8,993 nucleotides of DNA from J088 sp003695505 [NCBI: Candidatus Dadabacteria bacterium] (GCA_003695505.1 RFIY01000056.1:1-8993), one strand, 5' to 3'; numbered from the stretch's first letter, positions 1 to 6,347 are shown. Numbers and translations: made by a program. Notes: generated by a model not told the origin, from the sequence alone.

Positions 1-162
1 CAGCGCCTGCAAGAATGCGAGCAGGCCAAGGCCAAAACAGCCGGCGCCCGCGATGAACGCCGGGTGAAAAAACGATGCACGCGCGCCCTCGGCGTTCGAT
101 GCAACCTTCAGCAGCAGGTTCGCGACGGTATTACAGGCTGCGGCCAGTAGCAGAAATTTCAC
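1..162 (-). CDS. Small SMR/EamA-type membrane protein, probable polyprenyl-phosphate-sugar flippase (partial, C-terminus off the left edge)
   Basis: A GTG codon at 162 overlaps the TGA of the upstream reductase gene (GTGA) and opens a frame of 54 codons that stays open to base 1. A GGA lies 7 nt before the GTG. The visible protein begins MKFLLLAAACNTVANLLLKV, a hydrophobic first helix ending in Lys19. After a short polar loop (residues 21-34) comes a second hydrophobic segment, residues 35-54, rich in Gly and Ala. This resembles the first half of small four-helix SMR proteins such as ArnE/ArnF, which move undecaprenyl-phosphate sugars across the inner membrane. Its place as last visible gene of a lipid-linked sugar operon fits that role. 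Mycobacterial dprE1/dprE2 also have a small membrane protein gene next to them. The flippase role is inferred from family resemblance and context; a general SMR exporter is the alternative. Length and remaining helices cannot be seen. Confidence 0.7.
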   Translation of the reverse strand, partial: MKFLLLAAACNTVANLLLKVASNAEGARASFFHPAFIAGAGCFGLGLLAFLQAL

Positions 163-902
163 AGTCCTGTCCGTACAAAGATACGCTCGGGAATGAGGCG
201 GATGACCATCATGACTGCGCGCCAGATGCGCGGGAACCAGAGTCTTGGCGTGCGGTTCTGGAGTGCGCGTACGATACGGCGCGCGGCGCCTTCTGGCGTG
301 CCGACGAGCCATCGGGGCAGGCGGTCCGCCTTGTCTCCGATGGCCGCTCGCAGCATCGGCGTGTCGACGTAGCCGGGGATAACCGTGACGACGTGGACGC
401 CGTGCGGGTACAGGTAGTGGCGCAGACCGTCCGCCCAGACCGTCAACCCGGCCTTCGCGGCGCCATAGATGAAATTGGACTGCCGGCCTCGTTCACCAGC
501 GACCGAGCTGATGACGACGATGGAGCCACTGCCAATCTCGCGCATCCGATTAATCAGTGGCGTCGCAAAGGTGACGATGTTGCGAAAATTGACATCGATC
601 AGTCGTCCAGCGATGGTTGCGTCTGTCGGTGCAGCTTCCAGCGCATCGATACTGCCAGCCGCAATCAGTAGCACTGTATCCCGATCGATTGCGGCGCGAG
701 CGGCTTCCTGCGCCGCAGCAAAGGTTGCTTGATCCGTGAGGTCGAGCCGAATGGCGTCGGCACCATCACCCAGTGCGTCGCGCAGCCCCGACAGCCGTTC
801 AGGACGTCGCGCGAGCAGTACGAAACGGTCATGACCGTCGACGAGCGTGCGGGCGGTTGCCGCGGCAATCGGCGATGTTGCACCAATGACAATGACGCTC
901 AT
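159..902 (-). CDS. DprE2-like short-chain dehydrogenase/reductase acting on a polyprenyl-phosphate sugar
   Basis: A 247-residue classical SDR. The dinucleotide site is GATSPIA (residues 7-13), the variant typical of DprE2-like proteins. LDLTD (53-57) follows the third strand. Catalytic residues are Ser132/Ser133 in VISSVAGERG, Tyr146 and Lys150 in YGAAK, with a supporting Asn105. The stretch from SSVAGERG to YGAAKAGL is close to mycobacterial DprE2. In the known pathway DprE2 uses NADH to reduce the 2'-keto lipid made by DprE1, which completes epimerisation of decaprenylphosphoryl ribose to arabinose. The gene begins 4 nt after the DprE1-like gene ends, and its TGA overlaps the next GTG, so the oxidase and reductase should be made together. 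The C-terminus (about 225-247, rich in Arg, Trp and Ile) is amphipathic and may sit on the membrane. The reductase role is strongly supported. The exact sugar is not known. Confidence 0.85.
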   Translation of the reverse strand: MSVIVIGATSPIAAATARTLVDGHDRFVLLARRPERLSGLRDALGDGADAIRLDLTDQATFAAAQEAARAAIDRDTVLLIAAGSIDALEAAPTDATIAGRLIDVNFRNIVTFATPLINRMREIGSGSIVVISSVAGERGRQSNFIYGAAKAGLTVWADGLRHYLYPHGVHVVTVIPGYVDTPMLRAAIGDKADRLPRWLVGTPEGAARRIVRALQNRTPRLWFPRIWRAVMMVIRLIPERIFVRTGL

Positions 903-906
903 CCGC

Positions 907-2235
907 TTACTCCGTCAGATGCAGGCGCCGTGACAGTGCCGACTGCCACACATTGTTCGGATCCCAGCCGCGCTTGACTTCTCGCCAGCGTTCCAGATCA
1001 GGATACATCTGCTCGAATCGTTCGGCCGGCAAGCGACTGTCCTTGACGGGATTCACCCGCCCACCATGCTGCACGATGATCTCATCCAGTTCGTTCAACG
1101 CCTCGGGTATTCGACCGCGCACGGGCATGTCGAGCGCGATGCTGTAACCTTCGAATGGAAACGAGAGCGGCGCGTCAGGCAGACCCGGGCCAAACCGTTT
1201 CAGTGCCACCAGTGAGCAGAGCGTCCGAGTTTCGCAAAGAAAACCGTGGATGTCGCGCAATGCCGCCGCCGCGTGTTCGAGCGGAAAACAGCACTGGACT
1301 TCGAGAAAGCCGCGGCGACCAAAGGCGATATTCCAGTTGCGAATGCGGTCCTGCGGAAAAAAAAACGATTCGACGTCCGCCGTTTCGTGACGGCCGTCCC
1401 GAAACTTGCGGCGCAACACCGCGTTGAGCAGGGTCGCCGCCATCCAGCCGGCGCCCGGTAGCGGGTTCGAAAACGGCAGGCGCAGGCTGCGAAATGGCGG
1501 CAGCGGACCCGGAGGGGCCAGATCCGGGCGCCAATGGCCGAACGCGACTGCTCCGGCGAATGGTCTGCCCGGGCTGAATCGCCCGTCGGCCCAGCCAAGC
1601 ACGAAGTCCGTAGCACGGTGTCGGGCCTCGACAACTTCGATCAACTCGTCCGTAGACCCAAAACCGACCAGTTCGGAAACGACCCGTCCGGCCGGTAGCG
1701 GTTCGAGCTGCAGTTCGACGTCGACGACCAGACCGGTCAACCCAAGCCCGCCGATCGTCGCCCAGAACAGATCCGGATGTTGCTCGGGGCTGCAATCGAC
1801 GAGGTCGCCATCGGCAACCAGGACGCGTAAGCTGCGGGTATACTTGCCAATCGAACCGGTCTGGCTGTGGTTTTTGCCGTGCGCGTCGGCCGCGATCATG
1901 CCGCCAAGCGTGATGTAGCGCGATCCCGGGATCGCAGGCAGCAGCCACCCTTCGGGGCATGTATTTGACAGAATCGCGTGCTGCGGCAACGCGGCGTTTG
2001 CTCGAAGAATGCCCGAGCTTGCGTCAAATTCCATTGGTTGCGCATCTGTGAGGCGTTCGGTCAGCATCGTGCCACCGCGGTTCGGGATGGCCGCATCGCC
2101 GAAGGATCGCCCTGCGCCTCTCGGCGTCACATGCCTGTGCCGCTGCAGCGCGTTCGCGGCCTCCGCGGGGGTGGCGGGCCGCAGTACCGGTCCGTGGGCG
2201 CACAGGGTTCGGCCCCAGTTGTACAGCCGTGTCAT
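907..2235 (-). CDS. DprE1-like FAD-dependent oxidase of a polyprenyl-phosphate sugar
   Basis: A 442-residue protein, against about 461 in Mycobacterium tuberculosis DprE1, which it resembles from end to end. FAD-binding segments include RGAGRSFGDA (39-48), GSRYITLGGMIAADAHGKNH (104-123, with His119 and Lys121) and ATIGGLGLTGLV (159-170). Residues matching the mycobacterial active site (numbering from memory) include Trp215 (W230), Gln314 (Q336), Lys346 (K367) and catalytic Lys398 in VKDSR (K418). Differences are Phe45 for Y60, Glu312 for Q334, Ser365 for N385 and Ala367 for C387. The expected reaction is oxidation of the 2'-hydroxyl of a lipid-linked sugar to a ketone, to be reduced by the next gene's product. 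The ATG at 2235 is preferred because it overlaps the preceding TGA (ATGA) and begins the conserved sequence TRLYNWGRT. An in-frame extension to 2370 would only overlap the upstream gene. A run of nine T encodes Phe291-293. Confidence 0.88.
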   Translation of the reverse strand: MTRLYNWGRTLCAHGPVLRPATPAEAANALQRHRHVTPRGAGRSFGDAAIPNRGGTMLTERLTDAQPMEFDASSGILRANAALPQHAILSNTCPEGWLLPAIPGSRYITLGGMIAADAHGKNHSQTGSIGKYTRSLRVLVADGDLVDCSPEQHPDLFWATIGGLGLTGLVVDVELQLEPLPAGRVVSELVGFGSTDELIEVVEARHRATDFVLGWADGRFSPGRPFAGAVAFGHWRPDLAPPGPLPPFRSLRLPFSNPLPGAGWMAATLLNAVLRRKFRDGRHETADVESFFFPQDRIRNWNIAFGRRGFLEVQCCFPLEHAAAALRDIHGFLCETRTLCSLVALKRFGPGLPDAPLSFPFEGYSIALDMPVRGRIPEALNELDEIIVQHGGRVNPVKDSRLPAERFEQMYPDLERWREVKRGWDPNNVWQSALSRRLHLTE

Positions 2236-3830
2236 TGTGGTGTTCCGTGATCGGGCACGCGTTCGACCAGAAACACGGCGAGGCCAGCGAACTCCTTCTG
2301 GTGGGTCGGCCTGAAACCGTACCGAGCGAGCTGGGGGATCACCTTGCGCGTCTGGCTGTCGCCGGCCCATAATTCACGAATGACCCAGATCCGTCTTGCC
2401 TGGCGAAGATCCTGATCAAGCAACACGGGAGACCTCGTACGCACTGGTTTGAGGCGGTCTTTGCCGAGCTTGCTGTAGAAATAGAAGGGGCGATTATGCT
2501 GAAGGACGTAGTCGCCCGGCTGCGCCTGTTGCTCGATCCAGGCGACGGCGTCGCGCCATGCGGGTTTGTGTGGGGCGTTGTAGTACCAGTGCATACTGGC
2601 GAGCGACGGTGCGACCAGCACGATGGCCAGCAGGCCCGACAACCATGGCTGCCGCCATCGTTCGACAGGCAGGATCAGCAGAATCCAGAACGGCGCCATT
2701 GCGGTCATGACGGTTCGCGCCATAAACACATTGAGCGAACTGAAGGCTGAAATCATCAGCGGGATGCCGAATGCGCAGCCAAACCAGCACAGGGCGAGCA
2801 GCGCCGGGCGGATGTGCTGGTCGCGCTGTGGACGTTCGATCCATGCGCTTTTCACATAGCGGATGACTGCGATGGCCGTAGCGACGGCAGCGGTGACCAG
2901 CGGCAGAACCAGCGCCAGATTCTGGCTCGACCAGCCAAACTGCGCAAAAGGTGGTGCCTTGAAGCCGAGGTACATCAGCAGGACATCGGCGATCATTTTT
3001 GCATTCGGATCCCAGAGCCAGAAGCTACGCGAGAGGTCCTGCATACCCCAGATCAGGATCGACATCAACGGGGTCACGAGCAGCAGGGACATCAGATGAA
3101 GTGCTGACCAGCTTTCGCGAAACAGCAGGACATTCCAGGGCGATTGCGGGATAAATCGCCGTATCGGAAGATCACGAAGCAAGAAAGCCCGGATTGCCAG
3201 GTACAGGCCGTGGCCGACGACCGCAAAGATCGCAACATAGTGTGCGTTGAACAGGAGGGCCGCACTGAGGGCGTATGTGATCGCTTCTTTCCAGCCGGGG
3301 TGTTGCAGCCATGTCAGCAGGCGTTCGGTCGACCAGAGGGCGATCAGATACGCAAAAATATACATGCGCGCTTCTTGCGAATAATACGTTACAAACAGGC
3401 TGAATGCATGCGCGGCGACAAAAATCAGGCGCGCTGCGGCTGTGCGGAACAGGCGGCGTGCCAGCAGCCAGGCAATCGGAACGACCAGGGTTCCGGCGAC
3501 CGCGGCGGGTGCGCGTAGAGCGAGCTCGCTCGTTCCGAACAATTCGGATGAGAGGCGAACCAGCGTATGCGCCAGCCTCGGGTGAGAATGGTCGCCTGGT
3601 GTCAGGTGCAGAAACAGGCGCCAGATGCTGTCCGCGTTCAGCGCCGGCTGTATTGTTGCAAGTTCGTCACGCCAGAAGCTGCGAAAGCCGAGTTTGTAGA
3701 ATCTCAGGATCGCCGCGGCCAGAGTCAACAGAAGAACCAGCGCCAGTTCGACGCGTGGGCGCAGATCCTGTGGCGATGCCGGATTTTTGCGGCCCTTGCT
3801 CCCGGGGCGCCGTTTTCTTGTTCGGCTCAC
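2232..3830 (-). CDS. ArnT/PMT-type membrane glycosyltransferase (GT39, PMT_2)
   Basis: A 532-residue polytopic protein with a basic N-terminus (RTRKRRPGSKGRK) and then many hydrophobic segments, the first at about 28-44. Family marks are FRSFWRDELATI (49-60), whose Asp55-Glu56 match the catalytic acidic pair of the first periplasmic loop, GDHSHPRL (79-86) and YYSQEARMYIFA (149-160). The last hundred or so residues are a soluble region containing AWRDAVAWIEQQAQPGDYV, as in other PMT_2 proteins. These enzymes take a sugar from undecaprenyl phosphate on the periplasmic side and attach it to lipid A, glycan or protein. It starts at GTG 3830, overlapping the previous TGA (GTGA), and ends in an ATGA overlap with the DprE1-like gene. 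It is therefore the likely user of the sugar lipid this operon makes. The acceptor is unknown; calling it ArnT itself would be too specific. Confidence 0.85.
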   Translation of the reverse strand: MSRTRKRRPGSKGRKNPASPQDLRPRVELALVLLLTLAAAILRFYKLGFRSFWRDELATIQPALNADSIWRLFLHLTPGDHSHPRLAHTLVRLSSELFGTSELALRAPAAVAGTLVVPIAWLLARRLFRTAAARLIFVAAHAFSLFVTYYSQEARMYIFAYLIALWSTERLLTWLQHPGWKEAITYALSAALLFNAHYVAIFAVVGHGLYLAIRAFLLRDLPIRRFIPQSPWNVLLFRESWSALHLMSLLLVTPLMSILIWGMQDLSRSFWLWDPNAKMIADVLLMYLGFKAPPFAQFGWSSQNLALVLPLVTAAVATAIAVIRYVKSAWIERPQRDQHIRPALLALCWFGCAFGIPLMISAFSSLNVFMARTVMTAMAPFWILLILPVERWRQPWLSGLLAIVLVAPSLASMHWYYNAPHKPAWRDAVAWIEQQAQPGDYVLQHNRPFYFYSKLGKDRLKPVRTRSPVLLDQDLRQARRIWVIRELWAGDSQTRKVIPQLARYGFRPTHQKEFAGLAVFLVERVPDHGTPQ

Positions 3831-4789
3831 GCGTCTTGTTCCGTGGGCTGGTCGAGTACGGTCCGGACGATGTAATGCGGACGATGTTTTACTTCGTCAT
3901 AGATGCGCCCCAGGTACTGACCGAGAACGCCGATGGCCATCAGATTCGAACCACCGAACACCAGGATCAACGTCACCAGTGTCGTGAATCCCTGTTCAGC
4001 CGTTTCAACACCACTCAGTCGCCGTGCCAGGAACCAGGCGGCCAGAGCCAGTCCGGTGACGAAGACGGCTGTTCCTGCAAAAAAGATCAGGCGCAGTGGT
4101 TTGTATGAGAAGCTGAATATTGCGTCGAATGCATAGCGAAACAGCCGCGCCATCGTCTGTTTCGGCTCTCCTCCGAGACGCTCGTCGCGGTCGTATTCGA
4201 CCATCGTGTGTTCAAAACCGACCCAGGCGCGCAGACCGGGAAAGAAACGGTTGCGTTCCTGCAGTGCGACGAAGTGGTCGTGCGCCCGTCGCGACATGGC
4301 GCAGTAGGTGCCCGTCTCTTCATCGATCGGGAAGTCGGAAATCCACTTGAACAGTTTGTGAAATGCACGCAGCAGAAAACCGCGAATGCCCCGTTCTTTG
4401 CGGGACCGACGCATCGCCGTGGCAATGTCGCATTCCCCGGCGACAATCGGCGCGACCAGTTGTGGGATCAGTTCGGGCGGATCCTGCAGGTCTCCGTCCA
4501 TCGTCACGACAATGTCCGCATTGGCCTGTTCGAGGCCGGCCAGGATCGCGGGTTGGTGCCCAAAGTTTCGTGCGAGATCGACGCCGACGACGCGCGGGTC
4601 GCGTGCGTGGAGCTGCTCGATCAGCGCCCAGGTCGTGTCGCTGCTGCCGTCGTTGACGAGGATCATGCGCCACGACCAGCCCGTCATGCCGTCCAGTGCA
4701 GCGGACGTTCGCTGGTAGAGCGTTTCGATGATCTCCTCTTCGTTGAAAACGGGGATCACGACATCGATGTGTCGGACCTGCTCGTCCAT
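3827..4789 (-). CDS. Polyprenyl-phosphate glycosyltransferase, GT2 family (ArnC/GtrB/DPM1 type)
   Basis: A 320-residue protein with the GT-A start VVIPVFNEEE (10-19), then ILVNDGSSDTTW (43-54), RNFGHQPA (74-81) and the metal and nucleotide site MDGDLQDPPE (97-106). An acceptor-side segment, RFFPGLRAWVGF, lies at 181-192. Two membrane helices follow at about 232-254 and 267-290, and then the subfamily signature QYLGRIYDEVKHRPHYIV (291-308). This layout is that of ArnC, GtrB and related enzymes, which move a sugar from a nucleotide donor to undecaprenyl phosphate at the cytoplasmic face. It is the first gene of the five-gene operon; an AGGA lies 10 nt before the ATG at 4789. It probably supplies the lipid-linked sugar for the DprE1/DprE2-like pair. 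The sugar (hexose, pentose or amino sugar) cannot be read from the sequence. Confidence 0.9.
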   Translation of the reverse strand: MDEQVRHIDVVIPVFNEEEIIETLYQRTSAALDGMTGWSWRMILVNDGSSDTTWALIEQLHARDPRVVGVDLARNFGHQPAILAGLEQANADIVVTMDGDLQDPPELIPQLVAPIVAGECDIATAMRRSRKERGIRGFLLRAFHKLFKWISDFPIDEETGTYCAMSRRAHDHFVALQERNRFFPGLRAWVGFEHTMVEYDRDERLGGEPKQTMARLFRYAFDAIFSFSYKPLRLIFFAGTAVFVTGLALAAWFLARRLSGVETAEQGFTTLVTLILVFGGSNLMAIGVLGQYLGRIYDEVKHRPHYIVRTVLDQPTEQDA

Positions 4790-4886
4790 CGATACGGAAT
4801 CCTGTCATCTGGACGTTACGTTACAGAAAATGGGCCCGTCCACGAAGACTGACCGGGTTTGTGCAAACCGGCTGGGCGCATCGGTT

Positions 4887-4895
4887 ATCATAGCA
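4887..4895 (-). promoter_or_regulatory. Candidate extended -10 element for the glycan operon
   Basis: On the minus strand this reads TGCTATGAT, a TGn extended -10 with five of six consensus bases in the hexamer. It would start transcription near 4880 and leave a leader of about 90 nt before the ATG at 4789. No good -35 is seen at 16-18 nt, which is tolerable for an extended -10. The same bases on the plus strand contain TATCAT (4886-4891), so the site could also serve the divergent methyltransferase gene. No other convincing promoter was found between these genes. Confidence 0.35.
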
Positions 4896-4922
4896 GAGGG
4901 AACAACCCGCCGACCCGTGAAA

Positions 4923-4926
4923 AAGG
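4923..4926 (+). promoter_or_regulatory. Ribosome binding site deciding the methyltransferase start
   Basis: AAGG lies 8 nt before GTG 4935. The other in-frame GTG at 4917 has only a distant purine run (4895-4901, 15 nt away), so 4935 is preferred. Confidence 0.5.
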
Positions 4927-4934
4927 CAGAACCC

Positions 4935-5687
4935 GTGAGTGAGCGACCCGCCCAGTCGACCGAAGTTCCGTTCGACTACGATTCGATTCCACCAGGTTAT
5001 TACGACGAGGTCTTTGATCGCCGACGCGGCATCCAGTCGAAGTGGCATCACGTCAAGTTCGAGGGTGTGCGCAGAGCCATGCAGCGCGTGGGCGGCAACT
5101 CTGTGCTGGACATCGGCTGCGGTCCCGGAACCTTCGCGGCGATTTTACAAGATTATGACTATACGGGCGTTGATCTTGCCGCACCCCAGGTCGAATATGC
5201 GACACGAAAGTATGGGGATGCGCGTCATCAATTCATTCACGCCAGTTCGACAACGTTGCCGGTCGATGATGGGCAGTTCGACCTGGTCACCTCCGTCGAG
5301 GTGATCGAACACATCACGGCCGAGCAGGGCGCCCAGATGTTGTCGGAAGCGTTCCGTGTGCTGCGGCCGGGCGGGCACATGGTGATCACGACGCCGAATT
5401 ACCGCTCCTTCTGGCCGGTACTCGAGCATCTGGTTTCGCGGTTGTCGCCGATGGACTACGTTGAGCAGCACATTTGCCACTACACGACGCCGCGACTGCG
5501 GCGGGCGCTCCAGCAGGCCGGATTCGCATCGATTCGGGTGCGTTCGTTCGTGCATAGTGCGCCGTTTCTGGCGCCGCTGGGCTGGCGGTTCTCCAGCCTG
5601 GTGTTTGGTGTGGAGTATCGGTTGCTGCCGTTTCTCGGCCATACGCTGCTGGCGACGGCGCGCAAACCGGAGCGCGCCGGCGGGTAG
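4935..5687 (+). CDS. Class I SAM-dependent methyltransferase (Methyltransf_11/UbiG-like fold)
   Basis: A 250-residue protein from GTG 4935. Motif I is VLDIGCGPG (57-65). TGVDLA (77-82) carries the acidic residue that binds the SAM ribose. FDLVTSVEVIEHI (115-127) is motif II, and LRPGGHMVITTPN (143-155) is the following strand and loop. The C-terminal part contains HICHYTTPRLRRALQQAGF (179-197), a pattern seen in small-molecule and glycan methyltransferases in which the His may take part in catalysis. The substrate is unknown. The gene diverges from the lipid-linked sugar operon across about 145 nt, so it may methylate the same glycan, but that is only context. A hydrophobic patch at 208-233 could contact the membrane or a lipid substrate. 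The reading frame is open upstream to 4728, but that stretch overlaps the divergent glycosyltransferase gene and lacks a plausible start. Confidence 0.82.
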   Translation: MSERPAQSTEVPFDYDSIPPGYYDEVFDRRRGIQSKWHHVKFEGVRRAMQRVGGNSVLDIGCGPGTFAAILQDYDYTGVDLAAPQVEYATRKYGDARHQFIHASSTTLPVDDGQFDLVTSVEVIEHITAEQGAQMLSEAFRVLRPGGHMVITTPNYRSFWPVLEHLVSRLSPMDYVEQHICHYTTPRLRRALQQAGFASIRVRSFVHSAPFLAPLGWRFSSLVFGVEYRLLPFLGHTLLATARKPERAGG

Positions 5688-5820
5688 CAGGAGGCCTCGC
5701 CGGCGGCCCAGAGCGGCCCGGGGAGCATAGGGCCGCGCTGCTCAGGAAACCCGTGCCCCGAAGTCTGCGATACTTTCGCCCCCGTCATCTCGAAATCCGT
5801 CGCTTCCCCCGCCAGGTCAT

Positions 5821-6010
5821 CCCGGAATCCGCCGCAGGCGGATATCCGGGATCCACACGCTGCGCGGCCTGGCCTGTCAGCGCTGAAACCCGCTCAAGAG
5901 CGGGGCTCCCCGCGGCGGGATCCCGGCTCGGGGGCCGGGATGACGATGATGGTGCCGCTGCGCAGCAGGTGTTGGTTTGGATAGGGTTCCGTCCGCCCTT
6001 CGGGCGGCCG
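5821..6010. repeat. Dispersed palindromic repeat, copy 1
   Basis: It begins with CCCGGAATCCGCCGCAGGCG, part of a long hairpin at 5819-5852: about 15 bp of stem, a GCA loop and one bulged A at 5844. A second hairpin at 5920-5941 pairs ATCCCGGC with GCCGGGAT. A third at 5993-6007 pairs CCGCCC with GGGCGG around TTC. Compared with copy 2 it has extra bases in the middle (about 5865-5917), including its own hairpin CCCGCTC/GAGCGGG at 5889-5904. The outer blocks are nearly identical to copy 2. Repeats of this sort are known between genes in many Proteobacteria. No transposase gene is present. Confidence 0.8.
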
Positions 6011-6015
6011 TGTGG

Positions 6016-6036
6016 GCCCCGGATCAGGTCCGGGGC
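6016..6036. repeat. Perfect palindrome (8-bp stem)
   Basis: GCCCCGGA at 6016-6023 pairs with TCCGGGGC at 6029-6036 around TCAGG. It follows repeat copy 1 directly and has no counterpart after copy 2. No T run follows on either strand, so it is not a standard intrinsic terminator. Similar GGATCAGGTCC-centred palindromes are common dispersed elements in Proteobacteria (general knowledge, not checked here). Confidence 0.65.
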
Positions 6037-6042
6037 GACGGA

Positions 6043-6070
6043 AGATGCAAAATTCAAGATCTGACCCCGC
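6043..6070 (-). repeat. Short motif resembling those flanking REP-associated (RAYT) transposases
   Basis: On the minus strand this contains GGGGTCAGATCTTGAATTTT, a motif I associate from memory with the flanks of REP-associated tyrosine transposase genes in Gammaproteobacteria. It is AT-richer than its surroundings and lies between the two repeat copies. No transposase gene is present, so at most this is a solitary remnant. Confidence 0.3.
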
Positions 6071-6176
6071 GTACGAAATTGCTGTTTCGCGTTCACCGTC
6101 TCGCGGCACGGCCCGCCCGGCGTCCCAGAGCGGCCCGGGAGGCCATTGTTCCGGCGAGCATCACACTTTTCGTCGC

Positions 6177-6329
6177 CCCGGAATCCGCCGCAGACGGAGT
6201 CCGGGATCCACACGCTGCGTGACCTGTTGCGTGGCTGGATCCCGGCTCGGGGGCCGGGATGACGGCGGTCGTGCCGCTGCGCGGCGGGCGTTGGTTTTGA
6301 TTGGGTTCCGTCGGCCCTTCGGCCGGCCG
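6177..6329. repeat. Dispersed palindromic repeat, copy 2
   Basis: It is in direct orientation to copy 1 and about 350 bases downstream. The first block (6177-6219) differs from copy 1 at two or three positions. The block ATCCCGGC...GCCGGGAT (6239-6260) is identical, and 6265-6329 is close to 5946-6010. The middle is shorter by some 35 bases and lacks the CCCGCTC hairpin of copy 1. The last hairpin (6312-6325) differs from copy 1 at two bases yet still folds perfectly, with the pairs shifted by one. Confidence 0.8.
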
Positions 6330-6347
6330 GGCGCCTTTTCATCCTGC

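Larger units (their letters stand above)
5688..6347. other. Gene-free region of about 660 bases packed with repeats
   Basis: No convincing coding sequence lies between the methyltransferase stop and the terminator of the gene to the right. The region holds two diverged copies of a palindromic dispersed repeat (5821-6010 and 6177-6329), a perfect palindrome at 6016-6036, and a short segment at 6043-6070. A 16-base direct repeat (CCCAGAGCGGCCCGGG) occurs at 5707-5722 and 6124-6139, each upstream of a repeat copy. The duplicated unit may therefore be longer, with internal gains and losses. Frames that stay open here follow the repeat units and encode low-complexity Arg/Pro/Gly/Ser peptides, a usual artefact of such repeats. 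Confidence 0.75.

Noticed and set aside
75-671. Plus-strand open frame of 198 codons
   Set aside because: It lies antisense to the DprE2-like reductase, whose motifs are clear. Its own peptide shows no domain.
1406-1918. Plus-strand open frame of 170 codons
   Set aside because: It is antisense to the DprE1-like gene and is explained by high GC content in the third codon position of the real gene.
2236-2370. N-terminal extension of the DprE1-like protein
   Set aside because: These 45 codons overlap the end of the GT39 gene, do not resemble DprE1, and ATG 2235 sits in an ATGA overlap.
4813-4826. Short tandem CGTTACGTTACA upstream of the glycosyltransferase gene
   Set aside because: Only two partial units and no known operator recognised. 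Too short to call.
4728-4934. Longer start for the methyltransferase
   Set aside because: It overlaps the start of the divergent glycosyltransferase gene, reads through the promoter region and has no family resemblance.
5675-5736. Possible terminator after the methyltransferase
   Set aside because: CGCCGGCG is repeated at 5675-5682 and 5698-5705, and GCGGCCC/GGGCCGC pair at 5713-5736, but no T run follows either. They may fold, but an intrinsic terminator is not supported.
5688-6347. CRISPR array
   Set aside because: There are only two repeat copies, long and imperfect, with no regular spacers and no cas genes.
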